Shown piece after piece: positions 1 through 6,507 of a stretch of 28,703 bases of DNA (positions are counted from its first letter, which is position 1; each line of letters starts with the position of its first letter). The notes below the pieces were generated by a model. The model searched no databases, was not told where the DNA came from, and worked only from the letters and a program-made list of their open reading frames with translations. Origin of the DNA: a virus; the IMG/VR virus record IMGVR_UViG_3300038962_000081, positions 1-28,703 of that record. The stretch is one strand, 5' to 3'. A program made the position numbers and the translations under genes.

Positions 1-55
1 AATTATTATAATGATATTCCTTTTCCAAATTATTATGATATTCATTATGCTAAAA
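1..55. repeat. Terminal direct repeat, left copy (circular closure)
   Basis: These 55 bases are identical to 28649-28703. A gene reads through the joined ends without a break, so the window is a closed circle or a circularly permuted genome. The length of exactly 55 equals a common assembler k-mer, which suggests an assembly overlap and not a biological terminal repeat. Confidence 0.95.
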
Positions 56-168
56 GAATAGAGCAAGATGTTAATAAAACTCAAGAATACCATAAACACC
101 TAGAATCATTAGGGTATGTTAAAGAATTAAATAATTATAATGGTCAAACTAAATGGATTAAAAAATGA
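1..168 (+). CDS. DUF4373 (Lin1244/Lin1753-like) protein, C-terminal part
   Basis: This is the 3' end of the gene that starts at 28232 and crosses the closure; position 1 is the first base of a codon. It supplies the last 55 residues, rich in Asn, Tyr and Lys, and ends at the TGA at 166-168. The stop overlaps the ATG of the VRR-NUC gene at 165 (ATGA), so the two are probably translationally coupled. The C-terminal part has no motif I can name; in such proteins this region is variable while the N-terminal winged-helix-like domain is conserved. See the entry at 28232 for the domain call. Confidence 0.85.
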   Translation, partial: NYYNDIPFPNYYDIHYAKRIEQDVNKTQEYHKHLESLGYVKELNNYNGQTKWIKK

Positions 169-500
169 AAGAATATCAACTACAAAAAGCGGTATGTAAA
201 TATTTAGATTTAAATAATATTCTTTATTGTGGATCCATGGGAGGACAGTATCAGCAACATTTTAGTCAGAGAATTAAAAGCCGCAATTCTGGTTATAAAA
301 GGGGGTTTCCCGATTTATTTTTATATGAACCTCGTGGAGCTTATCACGGGCTAGCAATAGAATTAAAGGTAGGATATAATAAGCCAACAGTAGAGCAATT
401 AACTTGGTTAAATAAATTAACAGAAAGAGGTTATTTGGCTGTGACAAGCAATGGATTAGATCAAACCATAGAAATAATAGATAAATATTTAAAATTATGA
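165..500 (+). CDS. VRR-NUC domain nuclease
   Basis: A 111-residue protein, the usual length of a stand-alone VRR-NUC domain of the PD-(D/E)XK nuclease superfamily. The visible active-site pattern is GFPDLFLY near residues 47-54 (catalytic Asp) followed by AIELK near 64-68 (Glu and Lys), with a downstream Gln (EQLTWL) typical of the family. Stand-alone VRR-NUC proteins are common in phage replication and recombination modules and are thought to act on DNA junctions or flaps. It overlaps DUF4373 upstream and the next gene downstream by 4 nt each, placing it in the early DNA-metabolism operon. The family call is good; the substrate is unknown. Confidence 0.85.
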   Translation: MKEYQLQKAVCKYLDLNNILYCGSMGGQYQQHFSQRIKSRNSGYKRGFPDLFLYEPRGAYHGLAIELKVGYNKPTVEQLTWLNKLTERGYLAVTSNGLDQTIEIIDKYLKL

Positions 501-706
501 GCAAAATAAATTTAACAGAAAAAGAATTAGACGAAAGAATTAATTTAATTCATAAAATGATGCAAATAGAGTATTATTTAAAACAAGATAAAGATAAAGA
601 GCTAGAATGGTATCGTTCTTATGGTTCTTATATAAATACTTATCATAATAAAGTAGATGCCGAAGCATGTGAATATGCAGACCAAGAACAAAATAATGAA
701 AGTTAA
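497..706 (+). CDS. Hypothetical protein, 69 aa
   Basis: A short hydrophilic protein with an N-terminal helix rich in Glu, Lys and Ile and a Tyr-rich middle, ending in an acidic, Gln/Asn-rich tail. No family was recognised and no signal peptide or membrane segment is visible. The start overlaps the VRR-NUC stop by 4 nt (ATGA) and the end overlaps the next gene by 11 nt, so it is a member of the early operon. It is supported mainly by this tight packing and continuous reading frame. Confidence 0.65.
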   Translation: MSKINLTEKELDERINLIHKMMQIEYYLKQDKDKELEWYRSYGSYINTYHNKVDAEACEYADQEQNNES

Positions 707-977
707 ACCAACATTTTTTAACACTAGAACAGAACGACTGCATTGGGATTATGTTGATACTAACAATCGACTGTTTATAATTTTATTTGATAGCGGAGCA
801 GAATTAAGTTTTATTTTACGAGATTTAAAAAAAGATGATAGTATCATAAATTATATTTATAAAAAACTACATCAAAGATTTGGAAATATAATTGAAGTTC
901 AAACAAACAGAATCTCCAATGTAGAATATAATTTAATGAAGCAAATAAATATACCCTCTATAACAAAGATATGTTAA
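696..977 (+). CDS. Hypothetical protein, 93 aa
   Basis: The frame is open from 657, but ATG 696 is preferred because it limits the overlap with the previous gene to 11 nt, in line with the packing of its neighbours. The protein starts MKVKPTFFNTRTERLHW and contains a predicted beta-hairpin-like stretch (LFIILFDSGAELSFIL) followed by charged helices. It has no membrane segment, and I do not recognise the family. It overlaps the sigma-like gene by 7 nt. Confidence 0.65.
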   Translation: MKVKPTFFNTRTERLHWDYVDTNNRLFIILFDSGAELSFILRDLKKDDSIINYIYKKLHQRFGNIIEVQTNRISNVEYNLMKQINIPSITKIC

Positions 978-1477
978 ACAAATACCTGACTGAGAACTAT
1001 GATAAGCTAAAAGATATGGCTTACAATATAGCAGGTGAAAAAGGAAAAGATGATTTATTGAGTTTTGTAATTGAAGAATTATACAAATGTGACCAAGACA
1101 GAATTGTAGAAATAATAGAAAAAAAGAAAATGATCTTTTATATTGTCCGTGTTATGATAAATCAATACCACTCTAAAACAAGCAGATACTATTACAAATA
1201 CAATAAATATTACGAATACCATACCACAACCACAATCGAGAGTTTGACGGCAGATAGTGTTGATTATACAATTAAGGATAAAGAGCTTGTTGAAGAACGA
1301 TTAGAATGGATTGAAGAAAAATTAAAAGATTGTTATTGGTTTGATTCGCAGGTATTCAATATATATTATATGGAAAACCATTCGCTTAATAGCATGGCTA
1401 AGGCAACAGGAATCAATCGTAACACCCTGTTTAAAGCAATTAGTAATGTAAAAAAGTATTTAAAAAATGAGAGATAA
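971..1477 (+). CDS. Sigma-70-like (region 4) HTH protein
   Basis: A 168-residue protein arranged like a small ECF-type sigma factor. An N-terminal helical part (about 1-75, with AYNIAGEKGKDDLLSFVIEE resembling sigma region 2) is joined by a Tyr/Lys-rich linker to a C-terminal helix-turn-helix at about 125-165. There, LNSMAKATGINRNTLFKAIS fits region 4. Many Bacteroidota phages encode such a protein, usually annotated as an RNA polymerase sigma factor. If active, it would direct host RNA polymerase to phage promoters, and the four bipartite motifs at 5730, 14234, 15267 and 17705 are obvious candidate targets. It might instead be a simple DNA-binding regulator. Confidence 0.65.
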   Translation: MLNKYLTENYDKLKDMAYNIAGEKGKDDLLSFVIEELYKCDQDRIVEIIEKKKMIFYIVRVMINQYHSKTSRYYYKYNKYYEYHTTTTIESLTADSVDYTIKDKELVEERLEWIEEKLKDCYWFDSQVFNIYYMENHSLNSMAKATGINRNTLFKAISNVKKYLKNER

Positions 1478-1556
1478 AGAAGATTTAATTGCAGACATTA
1501 TTGTTGGAGCAATAACGGTGATAGTATTAACCTTATTTATATTTGCAATAATATGA
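1467..1556 (+). CDS. Small single-pass membrane protein, 29 aa
   Basis: A 29-residue reading frame, MRDKEDLIADIIVGAITVIV followed by more hydrophobic residues: a short charged head and one membrane helix (about 8-29). It starts inside the last codons of the sigma-like gene (11-nt overlap) and its TGA overlaps the next ATG at 1553 (ATGA). That exact fit into an otherwise empty 75-nt gap is the main evidence. The function is unknown; a membrane-targeted microprotein is a reasonable description. Confidence 0.55.
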   Translation: MRDKEDLIADIIVGAITVIVLTLFIFAII

Positions 1557-1792
1557 AAAAAAGCAGAATAATGAGAGCTATTAAAAAAGCTGACACATCA
1601 TTAATTAAAAAGTATAACATGGTTTCCTTTAGTGATGAAAAGGGACAAACCTATGTATTAGGAACACAAGAAGGATTTAATACTAAAATAAATGAAGCGG
1701 TTAACTTCACTATTCATCAAGTATTAGATAAAATAGATGATGACAAAGTAAAAGATAAATTATTAAACTCATTAAAAAATGACAAAAAGTAA
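1553..1792 (+). CDS. Hypothetical protein, 79 aa
   Basis: A lysine-rich small protein with a basic N-terminus (MKKSRIMRAIKKAD), a short central beta-like stretch and an acidic-basic C-terminal helix (DDDKVKDKLLNSLKND). No family was recognised. It overlaps the membrane microprotein upstream by 4 nt and the next gene by 14 nt, so it is part of the same operon. No signal peptide or membrane segment is seen. Confidence 0.65.
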   Translation: MKKSRIMRAIKKADTSLIKKYNMVSFSDEKGQTYVLGTQEGFNTKINEAVNFTIHQVLDKIDDDKVKDKLLNSLKNDKK

Positions 1793-2144
1793 GTCAAAAG
1801 GTCTTGGCGATAGCATTTCTAAAATAACAGAAGCCACAGGAATAAAAAAGGTTGTAGACAAAATAAGTGAGGTCACAGGGGTTGACTGTGGCTGTGAAGA
1901 AAGAAAAAAGCTACTAAATAAGATTATGCCTTATGCAAGACAATTTACAGCAGATGAAATGTCTATTTATGAGTCAGTTTTACCAAGAATAAAAGGAGCA
2001 ATAACAAGAGACGATCAAGCAATATTAGTTAAGCTATACAATAAAGTTTTTAATGCTAAGAAAAAAACTAGCAGCTGTGGTAGTTGTGTAAAAGCAACAT
2101 TAGCACAATTAGATAAGGTTTATAAAAACAGTTGTAAGGTTTGA
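1779..2144 (+). CDS. Cys-containing conserved Bacteroidota-phage protein, 121 aa
   Basis: The N-terminus (KGLGDSISKITEATGIKKVV) followed by GVDCGCEERKK resembles a family I have seen repeatedly in Bacteroidota phages and prophages, always without assigned function. Cysteines occur as CGC near residues 37-39 and as CGSC near 99-102, with a last Cys near the C-terminus, which suggests metal binding or disulfides. The middle is helical. It ends in TTGA, which overlaps a TTG-started basic microprotein. The family is plausible; the role is unknown. Confidence 0.75.
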   Translation: MTKSKSKGLGDSISKITEATGIKKVVDKISEVTGVDCGCEERKKLLNKIMPYARQFTADEMSIYESVLPRIKGAITRDDQAILVKLYNKVFNAKKKTSSCGSCVKATLAQLDKVYKNSCKV

Positions 2145-2248
2145 AACGAGTTATATTTATACATAGAGAAAAGAAACGAAAGAAACGAAAAGGAATTCAC
2201 TCAAAGAATAATAAACCAATTAAAAAATATAGAGGTCAAGGAAGATGA
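2141..2248 (+). CDS. Basic microprotein, 35 aa, TTG start
   Basis: The reading frame begins with TTG overlapping the previous stop (TTGA) and ends with TGA overlapping the next ATG (ATGA at 2245). It encodes an extremely basic peptide (KRVIFIHREKKRKKRKGIHS) ending in KKYRGQGR. The G-I/V-H-S-K core and YRGQGR ending recall short basic proteins found at the same place in other Bacteroidota phages. The double stop-start overlap supports it; the non-ATG start lowers confidence. Nucleic-acid binding is a guess from charge alone. Confidence 0.55.
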   Translation: MKRVIFIHREKKRKKRKGIHSKNNKPIKKYRGQGR

Positions 2249-2409
2249 AAAAAGATAGTCAAATATTTAGATTCTGTTGCAGGTGTGTCAGAATGAGCTT
2301 AATAACAGCAGAAGATGGTTGTCACTTTTGCGGTGGTAAATTTATAGTGTCATCATTAAAAGATGATTTAAAGCTAAGAAAAAGAAAAGAGCTTGCAGAA
2401 TCATACTAA
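2245..2409 (+). CDS. Zinc-ribbon-like small protein, 54 aa
   Basis: The protein has two cysteine knuckles, FCCRC near residues 10-14 and CHFC near 26-29 followed by GGK, arranged as a short zinc ribbon. A Lys/Arg-rich C-terminal helix follows. It starts by ATGA overlap with the basic microprotein and ends 7 nt before the HNH gene. Such small zinc-ribbon proteins in phage operons are often DNA- or RNA-binding accessory factors, but nothing here fixes a function. Confidence 0.7.
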   Translation: MKKDSQIFRFCCRCVRMSLITAEDGCHFCGGKFIVSSLKDDLKLRKRKELAESY

Positions 2410-2416
2410 GGTATAT

Positions 2417-2704
2417 ATGCAATTCTTCAATTATGAGGAACAGGATTTTATACCTTGCGAAATGTGTGGAGCAAGAGCTGTTGATGTCCACCATTTAGAA
2501 AAAAGGAATAAGACAAAAAACGACTTTATTGAAAATCTAATTGGGGTTTGTAGATCGTGTCACATAAAGGCAGAAAATGATGGAATGTTCAATATGTTCT
2601 GTAGAATAAAACACTTGGAGAATGTCTGTGTTCAAGTTTATAGTTTAATTGAATTAAATAAAAGATTAAAAAAATATGCAAATAAAAAAGATAAAAATAA
2701 ATAA
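2417..2704 (+). CDS. HNH endonuclease family protein
   Basis: Counting from the ATG at 2417, the 95-residue protein shows CEMCG (Cys14, Cys17), DVHHLEKRNKT (His25-His26) and NLIGVCRSCH (Asn40, Cys45, Cys48, His49). This is a classical zinc-stabilised HNH / His-Me finger core. The frame is open further upstream to a TTG at 2393, but that would overlap the zinc-ribbon gene, so the ATG is preferred. It could be a terminase-associated HNH needed for packaging or a free nuclease; it lies about 1.5 kb before the small terminase. It overlaps ParB by 29 nt. Confidence 0.85.
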   Translation: MQFFNYEEQDFIPCEMCGARAVDVHHLEKRNKTKNDFIENLIGVCRSCHIKAENDGMFNMFCRIKHLENVCVQVYSLIELNKRLKKYANKKDKNK

Positions 2705-3182
2705 ATTAAAACCTGCTTTTTATAATCCAAGACAAATAAGCACAAAGCAATACAAAGATTTAAAAGAGTCAATAGAGAGGTTTGGCTTGGTTGATCCTAT
2801 TATCGTAAACAAAGATTTTACCGTGATTGGCGGTCATCAAAGATTAAAGATATGTAAGGAATTAAGATATACAGAAATAGATTGTGTAGTATTAGACTTA
2901 ACAAAAGAACAAGAAAAAGAATTAAATATTAGGCTTAATAAAAGTGGTGGAGATTGGGATATGGATATTCTAGCTAATGAATTTGAAATTGAAGAACTAA
3001 AAGATTGGGGTTTTAAAGAAATAGAGTTAGGATTAAATATAGATAAAATTCAAGATGATTTATCTGATAGCATAGAACTTCAATACAAAATAGAAGTAGA
3101 AGTTAATTCAGAAAAAGAACAAGAAAAATTATATAATCAATTAACTAAAGATGGATATGTATGCCGAATTTTAACATTGTAA
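2676..3182 (+). CDS. ParB/Srx-fold domain protein
   Basis: A 168-residue protein with the ParB N-terminal fold: KLKPAFYNPRQI near residues 10-21, a helix LKESIERFGLVDPIIV at about 29-44, and the signature VIGGHQRLKI at about 50-59 (GGH-x-R box). The C-terminal half lacks the DNA-binding HTH of chromosomal ParB. Phage ParB-like domains are often paired with DNA methylases or other DNA modifiers; here the partner is the ABC-ATPase/GNAT fusion, which overlaps by 22 nt. The domain call is strong. A CTPase or nuclease activity is inferred from family knowledge only. Confidence 0.85.
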   Translation: MQIKKIKINKLKPAFYNPRQISTKQYKDLKESIERFGLVDPIIVNKDFTVIGGHQRLKICKELRYTEIDCVVLDLTKEQEKELNIRLNKSGGDWDMDILANEFEIEELKDWGFKEIELGLNIDKIQDDLSDSIELQYKIEVEVNSEKEQEKLYNQLTKDGYVCRILTL

Positions 3183-4237
3183 AAGAAGTAAAACCAAAAA
3201 AGAGTTTTAGGGTAAGTTCTGTTATTGGTAAATTTGACTTACAAACTGAACATATAAAAGAACATTTTGAGGGAAGTATAGATTTAGATAATAATTGGCA
3301 AATAGGTATAATTGTTGGTAGTAGTGGTAGTGGAAAAACAACAATAGCAAAAGAATTATTTCCTGATAGTTATATAACAGATTTTAAATATAATGCTGAA
3401 ACTATTTTAGATGATATGCCTAAAAATAAAAGTGTTGATGAAATTACAAGAACTTTTAATAGTGTAGGTTTTTCTTCTCCACCAAGTTGGTTAAAACCTT
3501 ATTCAGTATTATCTAATGGACAAAAAATGCGGGTTGATTTAGCTAATGGATTATTGCAAGATAATAAATTAATGGTATTTGATGAATTTACAAGTGTAGT
3601 AGATAGAAATGTAGCACAGATTGGAAGTTATGCAGTTCAAAAGGCAATTAGAAAAACAAAAAGAAAATTTATTGCTGTTAGTTGTCATAATGATATAGTC
3701 GATTGGCTATTGCCCGATTGGATATTTAATACTGATTCTATGACCTTTCAAAAACTTGAAGGGCAAAAAAAAAATAGACCAAAAATTAAATTTGAAATAT
3801 ACAATACAAGAGATAAAACAATTTGGAAAATGTTTGCTAAACATCACTATTTAAGCCATACACATAACAATGCTGCAAATGTATATGTAGCTTTTGTTAA
3901 TAAACAATTAGCAGGGTTTATTAGTATATTACATTTTCCACACCCAAAAGTTAAAAACATAAAAAGAGTTCACCGAGTTGTGGTTATGCCTGATTTTCAA
4001 GGAATTGGAATTGGTGTTAGATTGTTAGAATACATAGGTAAAAAATATATTAATAATAAATTTAGATATAGAATTACAACTTCAGCACCAAGTTTAATAA
4101 ATTACTTTAAAAAGAGTTTGCAATGGAAATGTTGTTCTTTTGGAAGAAAAAAGAATCACGGTGGAACATTGAAGGTGGGAAAGTTTGGAAGCGAAAATAG
4201 AATAACCACAAGTTGGGAGTATAAATTAACGGTTTAA
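3161..4237 (+). CDS. ABC-type ATPase fused to GNAT/Mom-like acyltransferase
   Basis: The N-terminal half is an ABC ATPase: Walker A GSSGSGKTT at residues 53-61, signature LSNGQ at 117-121, Walker B KLMVFDE at 136-142 and an H-loop His at 176. It has no membrane domain, so it is not a transporter. The C-terminal half (about 212-335) is a GNAT-type acyltransferase with HHYLSH near 228-233, RVHRVVVMPDFQGIGIGVRL near 269-288 and SAPSLINYFKKS downstream. This resembles phage Mom-like transferases, a family that modifies adenine in DNA. A run of ten A (3765-3774) lies between the two domains. With ParB next door, a DNA-modification role is the best hypothesis, but acylation of a protein or small molecule is not excluded. 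Confidence 0.75.
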   Translation: MPNFNIVKEVKPKKSFRVSSVIGKFDLQTEHIKEHFEGSIDLDNNWQIGIIVGSSGSGKTTIAKELFPDSYITDFKYNAETILDDMPKNKSVDEITRTFNSVGFSSPPSWLKPYSVLSNGQKMRVDLANGLLQDNKLMVFDEFTSVVDRNVAQIGSYAVQKAIRKTKRKFIAVSCHNDIVDWLLPDWIFNTDSMTFQKLEGQKKNRPKIKFEIYNTRDKTIWKMFAKHHYLSHTHNNAANVYVAFVNKQLAGFISILHFPHPKVKNIKRVHRVVVMPDFQGIGIGVRLLEYIGKKYINNKFRYRITTSAPSLINYFKKSLQWKCCSFGRKKNHGGTLKVGKFGSENRITTSWEYKLTV

Positions 4238-4249
4238 AAACGGAATGAT

Positions 4250-4588
4250 ATGAATAAATTTCCAAACAAAGCAACACAGTTCAGCTCTACTAATCAACCA
4301 AAAAAGAATGGTAGACCAAAAGGCAGAAGAAATGTTGCAACAGTATTAAAAGAATTATTATCTACACAAGATACTAATATGGGTGGTGAAGGTGACTTTG
4401 GTTCACCAATAGCTAAGATGTTAATACAAATAGCATTCCATAAGGATAGTAATAACAATGAAAAATTAAAAGCAATAAAAGAAATTTTAGACAGGATTGA
4501 GGGATTGCCTGACCAGAATGTTAATGTAAGTGCAGCACCACCATCTTGGATTAATGATGATGACGAAACAAGCGAAACCATATTATGA
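4250..4588 (+). CDS. terS: Probable small terminase subunit / DNA-binding protein
   Basis: A 112-residue protein starting with KFPNKATQFS and NQPKKNGRPKGRRN, the DUF5681-like basic N-terminus common in phage proteins upstream of the large terminase. The C-terminal half is an amphipathic helix region followed by an acidic tail. It lies 12 nt after the ABC-GNAT gene and overlaps the large terminase. Position and domain favour the packaging-recognition (small terminase) role, but no classical HTH is visible, so the assignment is mostly contextual. Confidence 0.65.
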   Translation: MNKFPNKATQFSSTNQPKKNGRPKGRRNVATVLKELLSTQDTNMGGEGDFGSPIAKMLIQIAFHKDSNNNEKLKAIKEILDRIEGLPDQNVNVSAAPPSWINDDDETSETIL

Positions 4589-5729
4589 TGTAAAACAATC
4601 AACTAAGCGGATATGTGTTTTACAGGGTGGAACTAGAAGCGGAAAAACATATTCAATTCTATTAGCATTGATTGAGTTTGCATATAAGAATAAGGGCAAA
4701 GGATTGTATATTACAATAGCTAGAAAGACATTCCCAGCATTAAGGGGAACAGCTATGAGAGATTTCTTTGAAATACTAAAGAAAGAAAATTTATATGATG
4801 AAAGATTACACAATAAGTCAAGTGCCTTATATCACCTCTATGGTAACATTGTTGAATTTATAAGTGTTGATCAACCACAAAGGGTGCGAGGTCGTAAAAG
4901 GTCTATTCTGTTTTTAAATGAATGCAATGAATTTGGATTTGAAGATTACACACAGTTAGCATTAAGAACTACATATAAGATAATTATTGACTTTAATCCA
5001 TCAGAAGAGTATCATTGGCTATACACACACATTATTGATGCTGACAGAGAAGATGTTGATTTTTATGTTTCAACATACAAAGACAATCCATTTCTGGAAC
5101 AAGCTACAATAGCAGAGATTGAAAGACTGCAAGAAGTTGATGAGAATTTATGGCGGGTTTTTGGTCAAGGGGAGCGGGGGGTCGCAACCGAAACTATATT
5201 CCCGTCATTTAATATAATTGATAGTATTCCAGATAATGCAAAACAGATTGCATTGGGATTAGATTTTGGATTCTCAGCTGATCCAACATCATTAGTAAAA
5301 GTATATAAACACGACCTTGATTTATATATTGATGAATTACTTTATGAAAGAGGTTTAACCAATCAAGACATTGCACACAAGATTAAGGAATTAGGAATTG
5401 ACAGAAGCATAGAAATTTATGCAGATAGTGCTGAGCCAAAGAGTATAGAAGAAATCTTTAGAATGGGCGGTATTAATATCAAACCCGCTAAAAAAGGAGC
5501 TGATTCTATTCGTATTGGAATTGATGTTCTAAAAAGGCACAAGCTAAATATCACAAAAAGAAGTGTTAATGCTATCAAAGAATTTAGAAATTATAAATGG
5601 ATTAAGAATAAGAATAACGAAATAACAAACAAACCAATAGATGCTTTTAACCATGCAATAGATTCTGTTCGTTATGTTGCATTAAATAAATTAATGGTGT
5701 CTTATTCAGGTAAGTATTATATATCGTAA
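4560..5729 (+). CDS. terL: Large terminase subunit (Terminase_3-like)
   Basis: A packaging ATPase-nuclease of 389 residues, typical for the PBSX/SPP1-like family. Walker A is LQGGTRSGKT at about 21-30, Walker B RSILFLNE in the first half. The nuclease domain shows LGLDFGFSADPTS (first Asp), IYADSAEP (second acid) and DAFNHAIDSVRY (last Asp) near the C-terminus. ATG codons at 4554, 4557 and 4560 are equivalent candidates; 4560 is chosen to keep overlap with the small subunit low. An upstream frame extension to 4530 adds a His-rich leader that does not look conserved. Confidence 0.95.
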   Translation: MTKQAKPYYDVKQSTKRICVLQGGTRSGKTYSILLALIEFAYKNKGKGLYITIARKTFPALRGTAMRDFFEILKKENLYDERLHNKSSALYHLYGNIVEFISVDQPQRVRGRKRSILFLNECNEFGFEDYTQLALRTTYKIIIDFNPSEEYHWLYTHIIDADREDVDFYVSTYKDNPFLEQATIAEIERLQEVDENLWRVFGQGERGVATETIFPSFNIIDSIPDNAKQIALGLDFGFSADPTSLVKVYKHDLDLYIDELLYERGLTNQDIAHKIKELGIDRSIEIYADSAEPKSIEEIFRMGGINIKPAKKGADSIRIGIDVLKRHKLNITKRSVNAIKEFRNYKWIKNKNNEITNKPIDAFNHAIDSVRYVALNKLMVSYSGKYYIS

Positions 5730-5758
5730 AAACAAATAGTAACAATTTATATTTATAA
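5730..5758 (+). promoter_or_regulatory. Bipartite late-promoter candidate, copy 1
   Basis: AAACA at 5730-5734 is followed by 11 nt and then TTTATATTTATAA at 5746-5758, three bases before the tail-chaperone ATG at 5762. The same two boxes with identical 11-nt spacing recur at 14234, 15267 and 17705. It fills the 32-nt gap after the large terminase gene. The spacing does not match the host TTG-N17-23-TAnnTTTG promoter. Confidence 0.6.
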
Positions 5759-5761
5759 GTA

Positions 5762-6343
5762 ATGAAAGAGATTAAATTAACAATCCCTGACAGGTGGTCT
5801 GATATAACAATAGAAACATATCAGAAATATATAGAAATACAAGAAAGCAAAGGAAGTGAGAAAAACAAGGTTATAAAGAGTTTAGCCCTATTGTGTAGCA
5901 CAACACCCTTTGTGGTAAAGAAAATGGCTTACAAGGACTTATTAGAGATAATGGGTATAATTAAAAAGATGATTGACACAGAGCCGAAGGAAGAGGAATT
6001 TAGAAAGACATTTATGTTTAAGAATGAGGAATATGGATTCGTTCCAAATCTTTCAAGTATTAGCACGGGAGAATATATTGATCTTGAAACATATTGCAAA
6101 GAACCAATTAAAAACCTACATAATATAATGAGTATATTATACAGGAAGGTGACATTTAAAAGAAATAAAAGATATACTATTGAAACATATAATCCTCAAG
6201 AATTTAAAGAGGAATTATTTAAGGAGTGTCCAATGGATATAGCATTAAGTAGCTTAGGTTTTTTTTTGACTTTAGGCGAAGCATTGGCGAGGACTTCGCA
6301 CAGCTTTTTACAACAACAGGAGAAGAAAGTGCAAAGGGTGTAA
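5762..6343 (+). CDS. Tail assembly chaperone, zero-frame product (gpG-like)
   Basis: A 193-residue protein starting KEIKLTIPDRWSDITIETYQ, an N-terminus I associate with the first tail-chaperone gene of Bacteroidota phages. It is helical and charged without membrane segments. A run of nine T at 6259-6267 near its 3' end creates a -1 slippery heptamer (T TTT TTG in frame). The -1 frame stays open to 6507, giving a longer second product, as in the lambda G/GT pair. It is the first gene after promoter-like copy 1 and leads the tail module. The role is inferred from position and frameshift architecture. Confidence 0.7.
   Translation: MKEIKLTIPDRWSDITIETYQKYIEIQESKGSEKNKVIKSLALLCSTTPFVVKKMAYKDLLEIMGIIKKMIDTEPKEEEFRKTFMFKNEEYGFVPNLSSISTGEYIDLETYCKEPIKNLHNIMSILYRKVTFKRNKRYTIETYNPQEFKEELFKECPMDIALSSLGFFLTLGEALARTSHSFLQQQEKKVQRV
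6259..6268 (+). promoter_or_regulatory. Candidate -1 ribosomal frameshift site
   Basis: The nine-T run is followed by G. In frame the codons read GGT TTT TTT TTG, so T TTT TTG fits the X XXY YYZ slippery rule. A -1 slip continues with GAC at 6268 into an open frame ending at 6507. I did not model a downstream stimulatory structure. Confidence 0.55.
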
Positions 6344-6507
6344 GTATGCAAAGCAAGTGGGGTTGGTATAATGTTTTATACAGTTTATCAAACTCAATAC
6401 TTGACATTGGGAAAATAACTAGAATACCGATAAGAGAAGTGTTGACATATTTAGCATACACTCAAGACTATAACAATAAACAAAGAAACAATTATGATAA
6501 CTTTTAG
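6268..6507 (+). CDS. Tail assembly chaperone, -1 frame extension (gpT-like)
   Basis: In the -1 frame, 79 codons follow the slippery site and end at TAG 6505-6507. The fused product would be about 248 residues. The extension carries KWGWYNVLYSL and then REVLTYLAYTQDYN, a pattern I have seen in the second chaperone reading frame of Bacteroidota phages. It covers the otherwise empty 150-nt gap between the zero-frame stop and the next gene. An ATG at 6346, two bases after the zero-frame stop, could alternatively start a separate 53-residue protein; the sequence cannot exclude this. Confidence 0.65.
   Translation, partial: DFRRSIGEDFAQLFTTTGEESAKGVSMQSKWGWYNVLYSLSNSILDIGKITRIPIREVLTYLAYTQDYNNKQRNNYDNF

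Noticed and set aside
850-860. Extra TTATATTTAT matches at 851, 2151 and 28218
   Set aside because: None has AAACA at the 11-nt spacing. The first is inside a gene and the last belongs better to a host-like promoter (TTG at 28195), so they are not counted as copies of the bipartite motif.
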